Assembly (NCBI GenBank): GCA_963682175.1
Contig: OY821791.1
Location: 16,458,542 to 16,522,541 of the forward strand
Direction: 5' to 3'
Origin: Triglochin maritima
Lineage: Eukaryota > Streptophyta > Magnoliopsida > Alismatales > Juncaginaceae
Length of the DNA: 64,000 bases
Shown: one piece after another, positions 21,729 to 32,457 of the stretch
How the letters are laid out: each line of letters opens with the position of its first letter
Numbering within the stretch: the stretch's first letter is position 1
The notes under the pieces: model-generated
Told to the model about the DNA's origin: nothing
The model's database searches: none
Seen by the model: only the letters and a program-made list of their open reading frames with translations
Position numbers and translations under genes: made by a program

Positions 21729-22624
21729 GTACGTTTTACTTGAGCCCATTTGACTATATTTGGTTCTAGTGTCTCTTGTTTTTTTTTGAAACTTTGTTCT
21801 GGTTTTTACTGTTCCATCGGTCGACCGAACTGAGATTTCGTTCGACCGGTGCTGAGTTGTTTCTTGACCGAATTCTGTTTGTTCAACCGATTTCCTGAGT
21901 TTGGTCGACCGGTGTTAGTAGTTCGGTCGACCGGTCCGTTTTGTTCAACCGATAGCAGGGATCCTAAAGTTTTCAACTTTGAGTTTTTGTTCGACCGCAT
22001 GTGTTCGCCATGCGACCGTTTTTTTTTGTTCGGTCGACCGGTTGGTGTTGTTCAACCGATAGCAGGGATCTTAAGTTTTTGACTTTGAGTATTTGTTCGA
22101 CCGCAAGTGTTGTCCGTGCGACCGTTTTCAATATATCGGTCGACCGGTTGGTTTTGTTCAACCGATAGCAGGGATCTTAAGTTTTTGACTTTGAGTTTTC
22201 GTTCGACCGCTCGTGTCTTCCGTGCGACCGATTTTATTTTGTGCGGTCGACCGGTAGGTTTTGTTCGACTGATAGCAGGGGATTGTCTGCCTTGTTCTTC
22301 GATCCGGTCGACCGAAATATGCTTCTGTCCGACCGTTCGTTTTGTCGACTTAAGTTTTTTACAGTTTTCTTTAACCTTTCGGTCGACCGAAAGATGGATC
22401 GGTCGACCGGTGCTGTCGTTTTCTGCTGCATTTAGGGCTAAATCGAAACTTGGTCTTCACTTTTACCCATCTCTCTCTCTAACCCTAAGCCTTCCCCATC
22501 ACCTTCCTCCCTCGACTTTGCGTTTTTCCTGCGGTAAAACTCAAATCTTTTTGCATTTTATCGCTTCTCATCATCTCCTCTTCATTTTGCACCCATTTTT
22601 TCCCCCAAACTCGAGTTATTCACC
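21729..22624 (+). other. Pol-ORF3 spacer rich in CGGTCGACCG palindromes
   Basis: No gene. At least nine exact GGTCGACCG lie between 21819 and 22410, part of them in three tandem units listed separately. The 190 bases before ORF3 are pyrimidine-rich and could be a leader for a subgenomic or spliced ORF3 transcript, but no splice site or promoter is obvious. Confidence 0.7.
21943..22262 (+). repeat. Three tandem units of about 107 bp
   Basis: Units start at about 21943, 22050 and 22156, and the next start (22263) is truncated. Each has GTTCAACCGATAGCAGGGATC, an AT-rich TTTGACTTTGAGT block, two GACCGC/GCGACCG half-sites and one full CGGTCGACCGGT. Confidence 0.85.
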
Positions 22625-23878
22625 ATGACCGGGAAGAAAATGGCTATCCGCAAGAAACGTTCGGATGCTTCCACCACTTCCACCGAAAGACGCACCAAGA
22701 AGGCCCACGATCGCTCCTCTACTACCCCAAATGTCCGGCATCCGCCCGCGCCTCCTACTCTTGCCTTCCATCCTATTGACGAGTTCGCCAAAAGTGATTG
22801 GGAGAAAAAGCTCTCGGTGGCTCCTTTTATTCCAAACCGCGCTGTTGAGGTAGCGGATTTTCATGATTATTCTCTTAAATCGTGCTTAGATGCTAATGGA
22901 CTTACTCATTGTCTCACCCATTTAGCTTCAAAACCTTACTATCCGTTTTTGGTTCAACAATTCTATTGTAATCTTCGTTTTGAACAAAATCACCATATTG
23001 CTCGTACCATGATCAATGGTCTTAGATATGAAATTGTCCCCGGAACTCTTGCTGAAGCTTTTGGCTTAGAGTTCTCGGGTGTTCATTTATATGTTGATCA
23101 TCCTCTTAGCGTACTAGAAAACATTTCTCATGATGATATGGTTGCTGAATTATATGCATTTCCACCTCCTTCCAAAAATGGTTATATTATTCACAACTCC
23201 TCCTTGATGCATCCTTTTGCTCGCATCTTGGCTTATATCGTATCATTCAATTTGCTACCTAAACATGGTCATCATAACGAAGTCTCTTATACGGAGCTTG
23301 TGTGTATCTATTGCATTTACAAGAAAATTCCGGTTAATTGGCCTCTATTCATTTTCCTTCATATGCGCTTTAAGAAAGGGAGGTATCTCCCTTATCCCAT
23401 GTTGCTCACCGCTCTCTTTGACCTTCTGAAAATTCGTGTTACCGATTGTCCATCGGCCACATACAAATACCAAATCTGTAAGACCACTCTGTCTAAAATG
23501 AAAACCATTGCATCATCTTCTATTCAAGCGTCATCTGAGGGAGATTCTGAGCAAGAAGATGAAGATGATGTGCCGGCCGATCCTCGTTGGATGCCCCAGC
23601 CATTTCAGCAGGAGGGTCACTGTTCTTGGGAAGAAGGCGACGAATCTGCTTGGCAGGAGAGTCAGTGGAGATCCGCTTATACTGATTACACTCCGGATCA
23701 TTCCTTTCAGCAGATTTCGGATCGTTTTGATGCGTTTGAAGCTTCCACTTCTCAACGACTTGATCGTTTTGAAGCTTCGACATCTCAGCACCTTGAGCGT
23801 CTTGACGCTAAGTTCGACTCGGTGCTTCATGGCATTGATTCTCTTACATCTATGTTTCGTGATCGTTTTGGACATTGA
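22625..23878 (+). CDS. Sirevirus E third ORF, plant-transposon-domain protein of unknown function
   Basis: 417 aa, start ATG 22625, stop TGA. The N-terminus is very basic (MTGKKMAIRKKRSD) and Ser/Thr/Pro-rich to about residue 45. A compact domain of about 240 residues follows, with PFLVQQFYCNLRFEQN, TLAEAFGLEFSGV and LVCIYCIYKKIPVNWPLFIFLHM. The FY.N..F and EAFGL features resemble the 'putative plant transposon protein' family found in plant retrotransposons; that match is by memory of the pattern. The acidic C-terminal part ends in heptad-like repeats (FDAFEASTSQRLDRFEASTSQHLERLD), probably a coiled coil. No signal peptide or clear membrane anchor is seen, so it does not look like an envelope protein although it sits where Sirevirus env-like ORFs lie. 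It is intact in a young copy. Confidence 0.85.
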   Translation: MTGKKMAIRKKRSDASTTSTERRTKKAHDRSSTTPNVRHPPAPPTLAFHPIDEFAKSDWEKKLSVAPFIPNRAVEVADFHDYSLKSCLDANGLTHCLTHLASKPYYPFLVQQFYCNLRFEQNHHIARTMINGLRYEIVPGTLAEAFGLEFSGVHLYVDHPLSVLENISHDDMVAELYAFPPPSKNGYIIHNSSLMHPFARILAYIVSFNLLPKHGHHNEVSYTELVCIYCIYKKIPVNWPLFIFLHMRFKKGRYLPYPMLLTALFDLLKIRVTDCPSATYKYQICKTTLSKMKTIASSSIQASSEGDSEQEDEDDVPADPRWMPQPFQQEGHCSWEEGDESAWQESQWRSAYTDYTPDHSFQQISDRFDAFEASTSQRLDRFEASTSQHLERLDAKFDSVLHGIDSLTSMFRDRFGH

Positions 23879-24248
23879 GTTGGTTGTCGTTTTGTTTTAA
23901 TGGTTTTATGTGGGTTGGTCGTGTGTGTCTTGTATGATTTATTTTTCGCTTTGGATGTGTGGTGTCTCGTTTGCGTGTGTTGTATTTTGAACCCTTCTTT
24001 TCTTAATGCATGTTTTACTTCATCTTCATTGTTGTTTTGGCAAATGGTTGTGCTTTAGTTGTTGGATATTCTCTTTCAGCTTTTTGATTATGCCAAAGGG
24101 GGAGAGTAATACTACTCATACATGTCTATTGGGTTTACGTATGCCATATAGCTAGGGGGAGCTATAAGATAGGGGGAGTATTGAGTAAAATTCATTGAAA
24201 TAACATGTATTTAATTTAATAAGTTGTCATCATCAAAAAGGGGGAGAT
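23879..24248 (+). other. 3' untranslated region with four polypurine tracts
   Basis: T-rich sequence followed by four G-runs of the PPT type: AAAGGGGGAGAG (about 24094), CTAGGGGGAGC (about 24152), ATAGGGGGAGT (about 24170) and AAAAAGGGGGAGAT ending at 24248 directly before the 3' LTR. The last is the functional tract by position. Extra upstream tracts are a known Sirevirus trait. Confidence 0.8.
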
Positions 24249-25776
24249 TGTTGGCTTTTTGGCAAATGATTGCTTATCCGTTTTGATGATTAATCAACAT
24301 ATAACTTAAACACATGTAATTCGTTCATATCACTCTTGCACAATACACATATATTGTTTTGTACTAACATTTCAGGTGACAAGTTTAACGAGAAATGAAG
24401 TTGAAGAGTAGATAGGTTTACATTATTGTCATTAGGATTTAAATGTAACTTGAGCACTTAAATCTTGATGCATTGCATATCACTACTCTTTAGGATTCCA
24501 TAGAAGTAGAACTAAACGTTCAAATTCCATACAAAACTTCTTTAGAAATCAATCAAACCTTATCTAGGAATTCTGCACTCAACCGGTCGACCGGTCGACC
24601 ATCTGGTTCGACCGTTTAATCTAAAAACTATTTTCTGAACCCTTTCGGTCGACCGAACTGTGTTCTGGTTCGACCGGTTCATTAGAATAACTTAAGGTAT
24701 TTTGGTCGACCGATCAACTGTTCATACGTGCTGGAAGACACGTGCCTTAGTGCAAACCGGTCGACCGAAAGTCCTTTTCTGTTCGACCGGTTGATTCCTA
24801 TTTTTGTCCTCTTTTGTGACTGTTATACTTGTTGTATTATACAACGGTCGTATGCACATACTTTCACCATACCCCGAAATACATAGCTTAACCGGTCGAA
24901 CAAATCTTATTTACCGGTCGACCGTTTGACCATTGATCGTTCGTAGCATTCTTCCTGCTATCGGTCGATACCACCTTGGTTCGACCGGTCACACTTTGTC
25001 TCTACCGAACCTTCACATCGGTCGACCGTTTCCTTGTTTCGTCCGACCGGTACACTTAAGTTCCCTCCCAGTCAGTTCGACCGTTCCTCGTTTGTCTGAC
25101 CGTTTGACTACTATTCACGTAACCGGTCGACCGTTTCATTATTACCGGTCGACCGAACTTTGACAGAATTGCTTCCTGAATCTCTGGTTTGTGTATCTTG
25201 CACAAAACCCAATCAAATCTTTCTCAAACGGCTAGAAAACTTAAGAGGCTTATATATAGAGCTTAGATCATCTTTACAAGGTCACCAATCCATTCTCTAA
25301 GCTCTCATTGTGCTAAAAACTTCCAAGTGCTCTTACTCTCTTTATTGCTCTCAACCACTCTCTTGATCAATCATTCAATTGCATTCATCATCAATTCAAG
25401 TGCTCAAGAGTAGGTTACACAAAGTCCACTACAAAGGAGTTGTACAAGCTTCCGGAGTGAAGCTCTTCTCGGGTTGTGAGAAGGAGGTCCAAGCTTGGCG
25501 AGGGTGTTCGCAAGCTTGAATTGTAAAGGCTCGATCTTTGCCCGGAAAGAAGATCAATTTAGTGAAGATCGCGAAGTTGCTCAAGGAAGAGCATTTCGTA
25601 AGAGAGGACTAGGATCCGGTGGTTGGATCCAAACCTCTATACATCCGGTGTTTGGTTTGCCTTTTTCATCTCTCTATTTTCATTGGTTATCTTGTTATTG
25701 CACAAATAGTTGGTAGTGAGAAATTAGTCTATAAACCCCCACTTAAGACTAATATTTAGGGCATTTAGATCCTACA
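24249..25776 (+). repeat. 3' LTR of Sirevirus E
   Basis: 1528 bp with the same ends as the 5' LTR. I see about six substitutions against it (near 24821, 24854, 25028, 25428, 25673 and 25741) and no indel. Confidence 0.95.
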
Positions 25777-28429
25777 GAAGGATGGATCGTTGCGGATGTG
25801 CATTGACTACAGGATGCTGAATAAGGTTACCATTCGGAACCGGTACCCTTTGCCCAGAATTGATGATTTGTTTGATCAGTTGCAGACGGCGAGAGTGTTC
25901 TCGAAGATCGATCTGCGTTCGGGTTATCACCAGTTGCGGATCAGGGAGGCACATGTTCAGATGACAGCCTTCAGGACGCGGTACGGCCACTACGAGTTCT
26001 TGGTGATGCCATTTGGACTGACGAATGCGCCTGCAGCATTCATGGATTTGATGAATAGGACCTTCCAGTCGTACCTTGACAGATTTGTCGTGGTGTTCGT
26101 GGATGACATCTTGGTGTACTCGCCTGACGGGGAGCAGCATCGAGAGCACCTGAGGATTGTGATTGGCATCTTGAGGGATCAGCAGCTTTACGCCAAGTAC
26201 ACGAAGTGTGAGTTTTGGTTGGATCAGGTGGCTTTTCAAGGGCATATTGTGTCAGCAGATGGGATTTCAGTGGATCCAGCTAAGGTCGAGGCAGTGACTC
26301 AGTGGAGAGCCCTGACGAGCGTGACGGAGATCAGGAGTTTCGTAGGGCTGGGAGGGTACTACAGACGGTTTATCCAGGATTTCTCCAGACTTGCGTCGCC
26401 GCTGACAGCGTTGACGCAGAAGGGTGTCAAGTTCGTTTGGTCCCAGAAGTGCGAGGACAGCTTTCAGGAGCTGAAGAGGCGATTGACGACAGCACCTGTT
26501 CTGACTCTACCGAGTGGCAGTGGAGGCTTTGTGATTTACAACGATGCATCAGGGATAGGCTTGGGTTATGTTCTGATGCAGCATGGGAAGGTGGTCGCGT
26601 ACGCTTCGAGGCAGCTGAAGGTGCACGAGAAGAACTACCCTACTCACGATCTGGAGTTAGCAGCAGTAGTTCACGCGTTGAAGACCTGGCGGCACTATCT
26701 GTATGGTGAGCAGTTCGAGGTCTTCACCGATCATCAGAGTCTGAAGTATTTGTTCTCGCAGAAGGAGCTGAATATGAGGCAGCGCAGATGGTTTGAGTTC
26801 ATTAAGGACTACGACTTCACCATTTCCTATCATCCGGGGAAGGCGAATTCGGTTGCAGATGCCTTGAGCAGGAATGTGGAGGTTTCAGTTGCGAGTCTGT
26901 GCATCCAGGAGTGGAGGCTACTCGAGGCTTTGTCAGAGTGGAGACCATTCACAGAGGGTACAGAGGGAGCAGTGATTGCTGGGCTTCGGGTGGAGCCGCA
27001 GACTGTCTCACGGTTGGTTCAGGCTCAGCAGGGGGATGATGAGTTAGCTAGTCTGCTACAGTTAGCTTCCAGAGACGGATCAGACTTCAGTGTGTGGGTT
27101 GATGGTGGTCTGAGGTTCAGGAGTCGGATCTGGGTGCCGAAGGTTGATGGGCTGAGAGATGACATCATGGAGGAGGCACACAGAGCTAGATACACCATTC
27201 ATCCGGGGAGCACGAAGATGTATAAGGACCTGCAGCGGAACTTCTGGTGGAAGGTCATGAAGAGGGACATCGCAGAGTTTGTGGAGAGATGCTTAGTCTG
27301 TCAGCAGGTGAAGATTGAGCATCAGAGGCCAGCAGGACCGATGCAGTGTATTGAGCTTCCTGAGTGGAAGTGGGAGCACGTGACGATGGATTTTGTCACA
27401 GGATTGCCGAAGACGAGGAGATTCCACGACGCGATTTGGGTGATAGTCGATCGACTGACCAAGTCGGCGCACTTCTTAGTGATCAGGACCACGTTGCCTT
27501 TGGAGGGTCTAGCTAAGTTGTATGTGGAGGAGATAGTCAGGTTGCATGGAGTGCCAGTGAGCATCATCTCTGATCGAGATCCTCGATTCACTTCCAGATT
27601 TTGGGTGAGTCTGCAACAGGCTTTGGGGACGCGTCTGAGGTTCAGTACAACGTTTCATCCGCAGACAGATGGTCAGTCAGAGAGGACGATTCAGACCTTG
27701 GAGGATATGCTGAGAGCTTGCACACTGGATTGGACAGGGCACTGGGATGAGCACTTGCCGCTGATAGAATTCGCCTACAACAACAGCTACCACTCGAGTA
27801 TTGGGATGGCACCGTACGAGGCGTTGTACGGGAGGCCTTGCAGATCAACGGTATGCTGGAGTGATGTGGGCGAGAGGCAGTTAGTGGGGCCAGAGATCGT
27901 ACAGATGTATGCAGAGAAGGTGGATGTGATCAGGAGGAGATTGGCCACAGCACAGAGCAGGCAGAAGAGTTATGCAGATCGACGCAGACGAATGTTGAGT
28001 TTCGAGGTGGGCGACCATGTGTTTCTGAAGATTTCCCCAGCCATAGGTGTGATGAGGTTTGGGAAGAAGGGGAAGCTCAGTCCGAGATATGTTGGACCGT
28101 TTGAGATTCTCGACCGAGTTGGAGAGGTCGCCTACCGGATTGCATTGCCACCGCAATTTTCGGGTCTTCACAACGTCTTCCATGTATCGATGTTGAGGAA
28201 GTACTTTGCAGATCCAGCTCACGTTATTGAGATAGCAGTGCCAGAGATTCAGCAGGACTTGTCACTCGAGGAGAGACCAGTTGAGATTGTCGATCGCATG
28301 GATCATCAGCTCAGGAGGAGGACCATTCCGATGGTGAAGGTCAGGTGGCAGCATCACAGTGAGCGCGATGCCACTTGGGAGATCGAGGAGGATGTCAGAA
28401 GGCAGTGCCCAGAGCTATTTGGTGAGTAG
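25777..28429 (+). pseudogene. G2 pol: RT, RNase H, integrase, chromodomain-like tail
   Basis: Continuation of the split pol, open to TAG at 28427-28429. RT begins [15 protein letters not shown] with [14 protein letters not shown] and catalytic [10 protein letters not shown]. RNase H has VIYNDAS, and the hinge has VADALSRN. Integrase has the zinc-binding HX..H and CLVCQQVK, then catalytic [17 protein letters not shown] and the [11 protein letters not shown] block. After the [10 protein letters not shown] module, the C-terminus ([16 protein letters not shown]) looks like the chromodomain-type tail of chromoviruses, which directs integration toward heterochromatin. No internal lesion is seen in this 3' part. 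The first ATG (25790) is not a real start; the fragment lacks one because of the nested insertion. Confidence 0.9.
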
Positions 28430-28459
28430 TTTGCTTTGATTTCGGGACGAAATCCTTTT

Positions 28460-28472
28460 AAGTTGGGTGGAT
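28460..28472 (+). other. Polypurine tract of G2
   Basis: AAGTTGGGTGGAT lies immediately upstream of the 3' LTR, the expected site of plus-strand DNA priming. It follows the pol stop by about 30 bases. Confidence 0.65.
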
Positions 28473-30664
28473 TGTTAAAACCCAAACCTTGATTAGAGGG
28501 TTAATGGTGTTTAAGGAGGTGTTTTGCATGGGGAAGAGGCGGGCTACAGTGGTCTGGTGATGGGTGAGAGGTGTAGAGTTGCGGGTTACTGTAGCGGAGA
28601 GATGGGTTGGGGGTTTAAAACGTGTTTTTCTCTCTCTCTCTCTCTCTCTCTCTCATTCTCTCCATTTCATCCTTCTTCTCCTTCTTGCAGTTGAGGCGCC
28701 GATCGGAGGAGACGAGGACGACGCGCGGGCAGAGGTCGGACGTCCAGAGGAGGCGCGACGCGTGCTCGAGGTCTACCGGATGCGACGTGCGTGAGCGAGC
28801 TCCGGCGTTTCGTCGTCGTTGGTTGAGGTATGTCGACTCATTAGTGTGGTTTTGTGTTGTTAACCCTTGTGAAGGGTTGTGTTGGTCGGACGGGGAGGTC
28901 GGAGACCTCCTCGGCGTTGTTTTCCGTGGAAAACCTCGGCTGGTGCGAGGTGGAAGACGACCAACGGTCGACCGGTCCCTTCGGGCGGTCGACCGAATGT
29001 AGTGTTTTTGCCCGACTTTAACCTTCACCGGTCGAACAATGCCTGGTGGCGGTCGACCGGTAGTGCATATTGCTGGTGAGTTGGGACATTTCTGCCTGTT
29101 GTCGGTCGACCGGTGCTTTGGGTCGTTCGACCGGAACTTAAGTGTACTGAGTAGATTTGCATGAATTGTTCGACCAATTGTATATTGCGTTCGACCGATT
29201 GTATGTTGTTTGACCGTTAGAGGTTTGCGTTCGACCAATTATATGACTTAGAATAATAGGTTGACCCTGTCTGTTTTCGGTCGACTTAGACCCCTGAGTC
29301 GGTCGACCGATAGAATTGAATTTAATGTTGACCAGACTCCGGATTTTGACCTCGTTCGGTCGACCGGTTTTAGACCTTTGTTCGACCGTTGCGGATTGTG
29401 TTTTGAGCGCAGCGGTAGACCGTGTTAGGCGTACGGTCGACCGATTCCTTTCTGGAACCGGTCGACTGAATCACCTCTTCCGGTCGACCGTTTGTGCCCA
29501 GAACAGAATTCCTGGTTCCCATTTTTGAACGCCAACTTTGTCCACGGAAACCCGTGTCCTCGCCTTGTGCGTGAGCCGGGAGGTGACGGTGGGCGCGTGA
29601 TGCATGCCTGCCCAGGCACCGCCGTTGGGAAGAGTGTGGGTGTTCGGGACGCGTCACCTCCGTGTATGGACCGTAACTTGAGATGGATGATTAGCACTTT
29701 GTAGTATAGCAGGCCTGAGGGATCGCGGATCCCAGTGTTGATGTTTGTGCGGGCATGCAACTGGCGATGGGTGAGGTGACTACCGGCCTTCGGGCTACGG
29801 AGGTCGCTGCCCTGCTTTTATAGCGGCGCGGTTGGTGTTTGCGGCTCGTAGAGCCTGATGACCTGGCAGACTTTGGTCTGGACCCGTCCGATGTTGTGCC
29901 GGACGTTGTGATGGACCACCGATGCTGTGTCGGTGATGCCACCGAGGTTGTGCCGACGATGATGATTGTTGGGCCGAGGCTGTTCCGGCTATGTTGATTC
30001 CTCGACTGGGCACCTATCGAGATGTTGTTATACCTTCCGGGCGACGGCCCCGTTTGTCCCTGTGACTCCGACTACTGAGATTTGCAGATCTGTATTCTAT
30101 CGGCGCGCAGGCGTGACAGAGGCTCCCTGCCGAACCCTTGAGTAGTGTAGCCGTGTGTGGGGGGTGCGATGTCGCGTGCTGTAAGGCTGCATGTGCCTGC
30201 AGTAGGTCTCCTCGGGAGACTCGTTGTTGATTGTCGGACTGATGTCCTATTTTACCCTTCGGGGGAATTGTTTTTCCATTCTGTCGATGCTATGACATGC
30301 TCCTAGTATGATAGGTTCATTTGTGTAATGCATGCATATAGGTGAGTTGGCATACGGGGTTTCCTTCTGGAAACTCAGGCATTGTTGTTATATATTTTCA
30401 GGACCGCAGTAGGTCCAGTTGGGTGGTGATCGGCGGGCACGCGCATTTTGGAGTCGGATCCTCTTCTCGGACCACTGAGGTCGGCATGATTACTTTTTAT
30501 CTTCTGTTGTCGTTTTGTTGTAATCATGTATTATTTTGACAAACTCTGATGTAATTTTGGTGCACCGCTAGTTGTTTATGAGAAGTAACAGTCCCGTCTT
30601 TGATTATTGAGTTCCTGTGTCTTGATTACAAATTTTAAATTTTCCGTTGTTTCGGGATGTTACA
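28473..30664 (+). repeat. 3' LTR of G2
   Basis: It starts TGTTAAAACCC and ends GGGATGTTACA, followed by the duplication TTTAT. It repeats the 5' LTR with scattered substitutions (for example a CT tract shorter by a few units at 28628-28653 and several CG-to-TG/CA changes in the palindrome array). Confidence 0.9.
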
Positions 30665-30669
30665 TTTAT

Positions 30670-32457
30670 TCTTTACGATTTTGATGCATCACTGTCTTTC
30701 TGGGGACATTTTATTCGATCCAATCTAATGAAATCGTGAAGACTGCCAATCGTCAAGTTTCAACCATGCTTTTGGGTTTGAGATTTCGATTTGGGTTTGA
30801 TTACAGATACAATTTAACCTAGTGAATCAGCTCTATTATCCGTCAACTATGACAAGAGAGAAATGAAGTGTTGGGAGTTCGGTTGGGTTTGGGGTATAGA
30901 TTTTGGGATTATGGGTTGTCAAGAGAGAGAGGAAGAGAGAAGGGAGGAAAGAAACGGGGAATAAGTAAAGGACCAGAGAGGAGAAAGCGTGTGTTTTTTG
31001 GGGTTGGATCAAAAATTTATATTATCTTACTAGAAAACTAAGGATAGAATAAAGTGGAGCATATAGTTTTTTTGTTTCGCAAGTGTACCGTATATAAAAA
31101 GATTCAATGTTGTTGTTTTGGAAATACACTCGAGCAAAAAACTCAATTGCTATTTAAGATGTCATATTGTCATATAGGGGCTTCCAGGCAAGAACTAGAA
31201 TCCTTTTTATTTTATTTGACAATGAGTGCAAACCGTCTAGAAAAACTATAACCAGCGCAGCTAAGGCTCATGGTCTCATGGATCTTGTCCTAATGAAGGA
31301 TCCCACAGTTTTAGGTTGGTAGTCTAGAAAAAATTTAAACGAAAAAATTATGCCCTTAGGAGAGCCCAATGGAGCAGAAACCCACATTATAGATATATTG
31401 CAACTAGATGTCAGATAGAAACATTAAATAAGGGGACAAACCAATCAATCACCTTCCATCATGTCAAGCAAACAGAAGCCCAGGAAATACTAGAGATCTC
31501 TCATGCCTTCCTCTCTCCAATAATCCAGGACATTAGAAGGGAAACACTTCAGTCCCACCTTGATTCAATTTTTCCTTCTTCGGTTCCACATCATTTCTTC
31601 ATCAGGCATGGAATATCTTCAATTTTAAGTGGGCAGGATCTCATTTGGTACTCAATAATGGAAGATCCCATGTTTTTTCCCTATTCGTGCATATATATAC
31701 CTGAACTGGATATCAGGGTAGATTATGAAGGGTGTCATCTTGTGCTTTTTGAAAAATTATCATGCTTAATTTCTTTCTGTTCTTGGTCACAATTGTTCTT
31801 AAATTAGGGTTTGTCGAGCTTAAGCCTTGTGTTTTAATTTGTGGGTTCTATTGGCTATTGGTTTTGAAGGATTTCACTCGTAGAATATATAGTTTTGTTC
31901 TCTTTGTGAAGCATCGTTTTGTAACTTTAACTTCAAAGCCGCCTTCCTTGTTTACCCTTATTGATGCCATCGTCTTAAATGTTTTCTTCAATTTGTTTGT
32001 TTTGCTACATATGTTTAATAGATACATGTTTCTTCGAATCCATAATGGAGGGTCAGGGAGGACGAAAGACTGATGAATGAAGTCATGGTAATTCGATTCA
32101 AATAATGCATGGAATCAGTTGGAAACAAATGAATTTCATGCTTTATATATACAAAATTAAATTCAGCTAGTATTTCATATTATTGAGGGGAAAATTTATG
32201 TAATTACCATTTGTATCTTTCCGAAACATCTCATAGGTGATATCTCTATCTATAACTGTTGGCAAATGGCAGCCACCGTACCATGAGTTGTCGGATTTGG
32301 TAAAGCATAAAGACATTACGTGTGATATAGCTGGAAGGAATGGATTTGTTTGGATCCTGTGTCCCCTATAACTAAGCACATGCACTAATAGTCACGAACA
32401 ACTAAATTTTAGAAACTAAAAGAATTTTTTGCCTTACTTTATTGATATAAGCCACAG
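30670..32457. other. Flank between G2 and the bHLH gene; no supported gene
   Basis: Low-complexity AG-rich DNA near 30920-30990 and AT-rich sequence elsewhere. Short ORFs (for example 31762-32073 plus and 32167-32385 minus) show no recognisable motif. The segment before 32457 ends TTATTGATATAAGCCACAG, a plausible splice acceptor for the bHLH gene, so an upstream exon or 5'UTR exon may lie here. Confidence 0.5.

Larger units (their letters stand above)
15342..25776 (+). mobile_element. Young Sirevirus (Ty1/copia) E, nested in G2 pol
   Basis: Complete 10,435-bp element: LTR, Met-tRNA primer site, gag, pol, an extra ORF, several polypurine tracts, LTR. An exact GAAGG duplication (15337-15341 and 25777-25781) marks insertion into the RT-coding part of G2. 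The two 1528-bp LTRs show about six single-base differences by eye, so insertion was recent. Gag, pol and the third ORF are each open over their full length; the only break is the gag/pol frame change. A coding region between pol and the 3' LTR, multiple polypurine tracts and palindrome clusters are known Sirevirus traits. Confidence 0.92.
11285..30664 (+). mobile_element. Tekay-like Ty3/gypsy chromovirus G2 with nested Sirevirus
   Basis: The complete outline is visible: 5' LTR (11285-13480), tRNA-Met-type primer site, gag, protease, RT, RNase H, integrase, chromodomain-like tail, polypurine tract, and 3' LTR (28473-30664). An exact TTTAT duplication flanks it (11280-11284 and 30665-30669). 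Without the 10,435-bp Sirevirus it would be about 8.9 kb. The two LTRs (2196 and 2192 bp) differ by many substitutions and small indels spread over their length, so it is clearly older than the nested element. The integrase-proximal chromodomain-like end and domain order RT-RH-IN place it among chromoviruses; Tekay is the best lineage guess. Confidence 0.9.

Noticed and set aside
22625..23878. Calling ORF3 an envelope protein
   Set aside because: Position alone suggests it; no signal peptide, no transmembrane segment and no cleavage site are visible.
32167..32385. 72-codon minus ORF upstream of the bHLH gene
   Set aside because: No motif, no start context, AT-rich setting; kept as unsupported.
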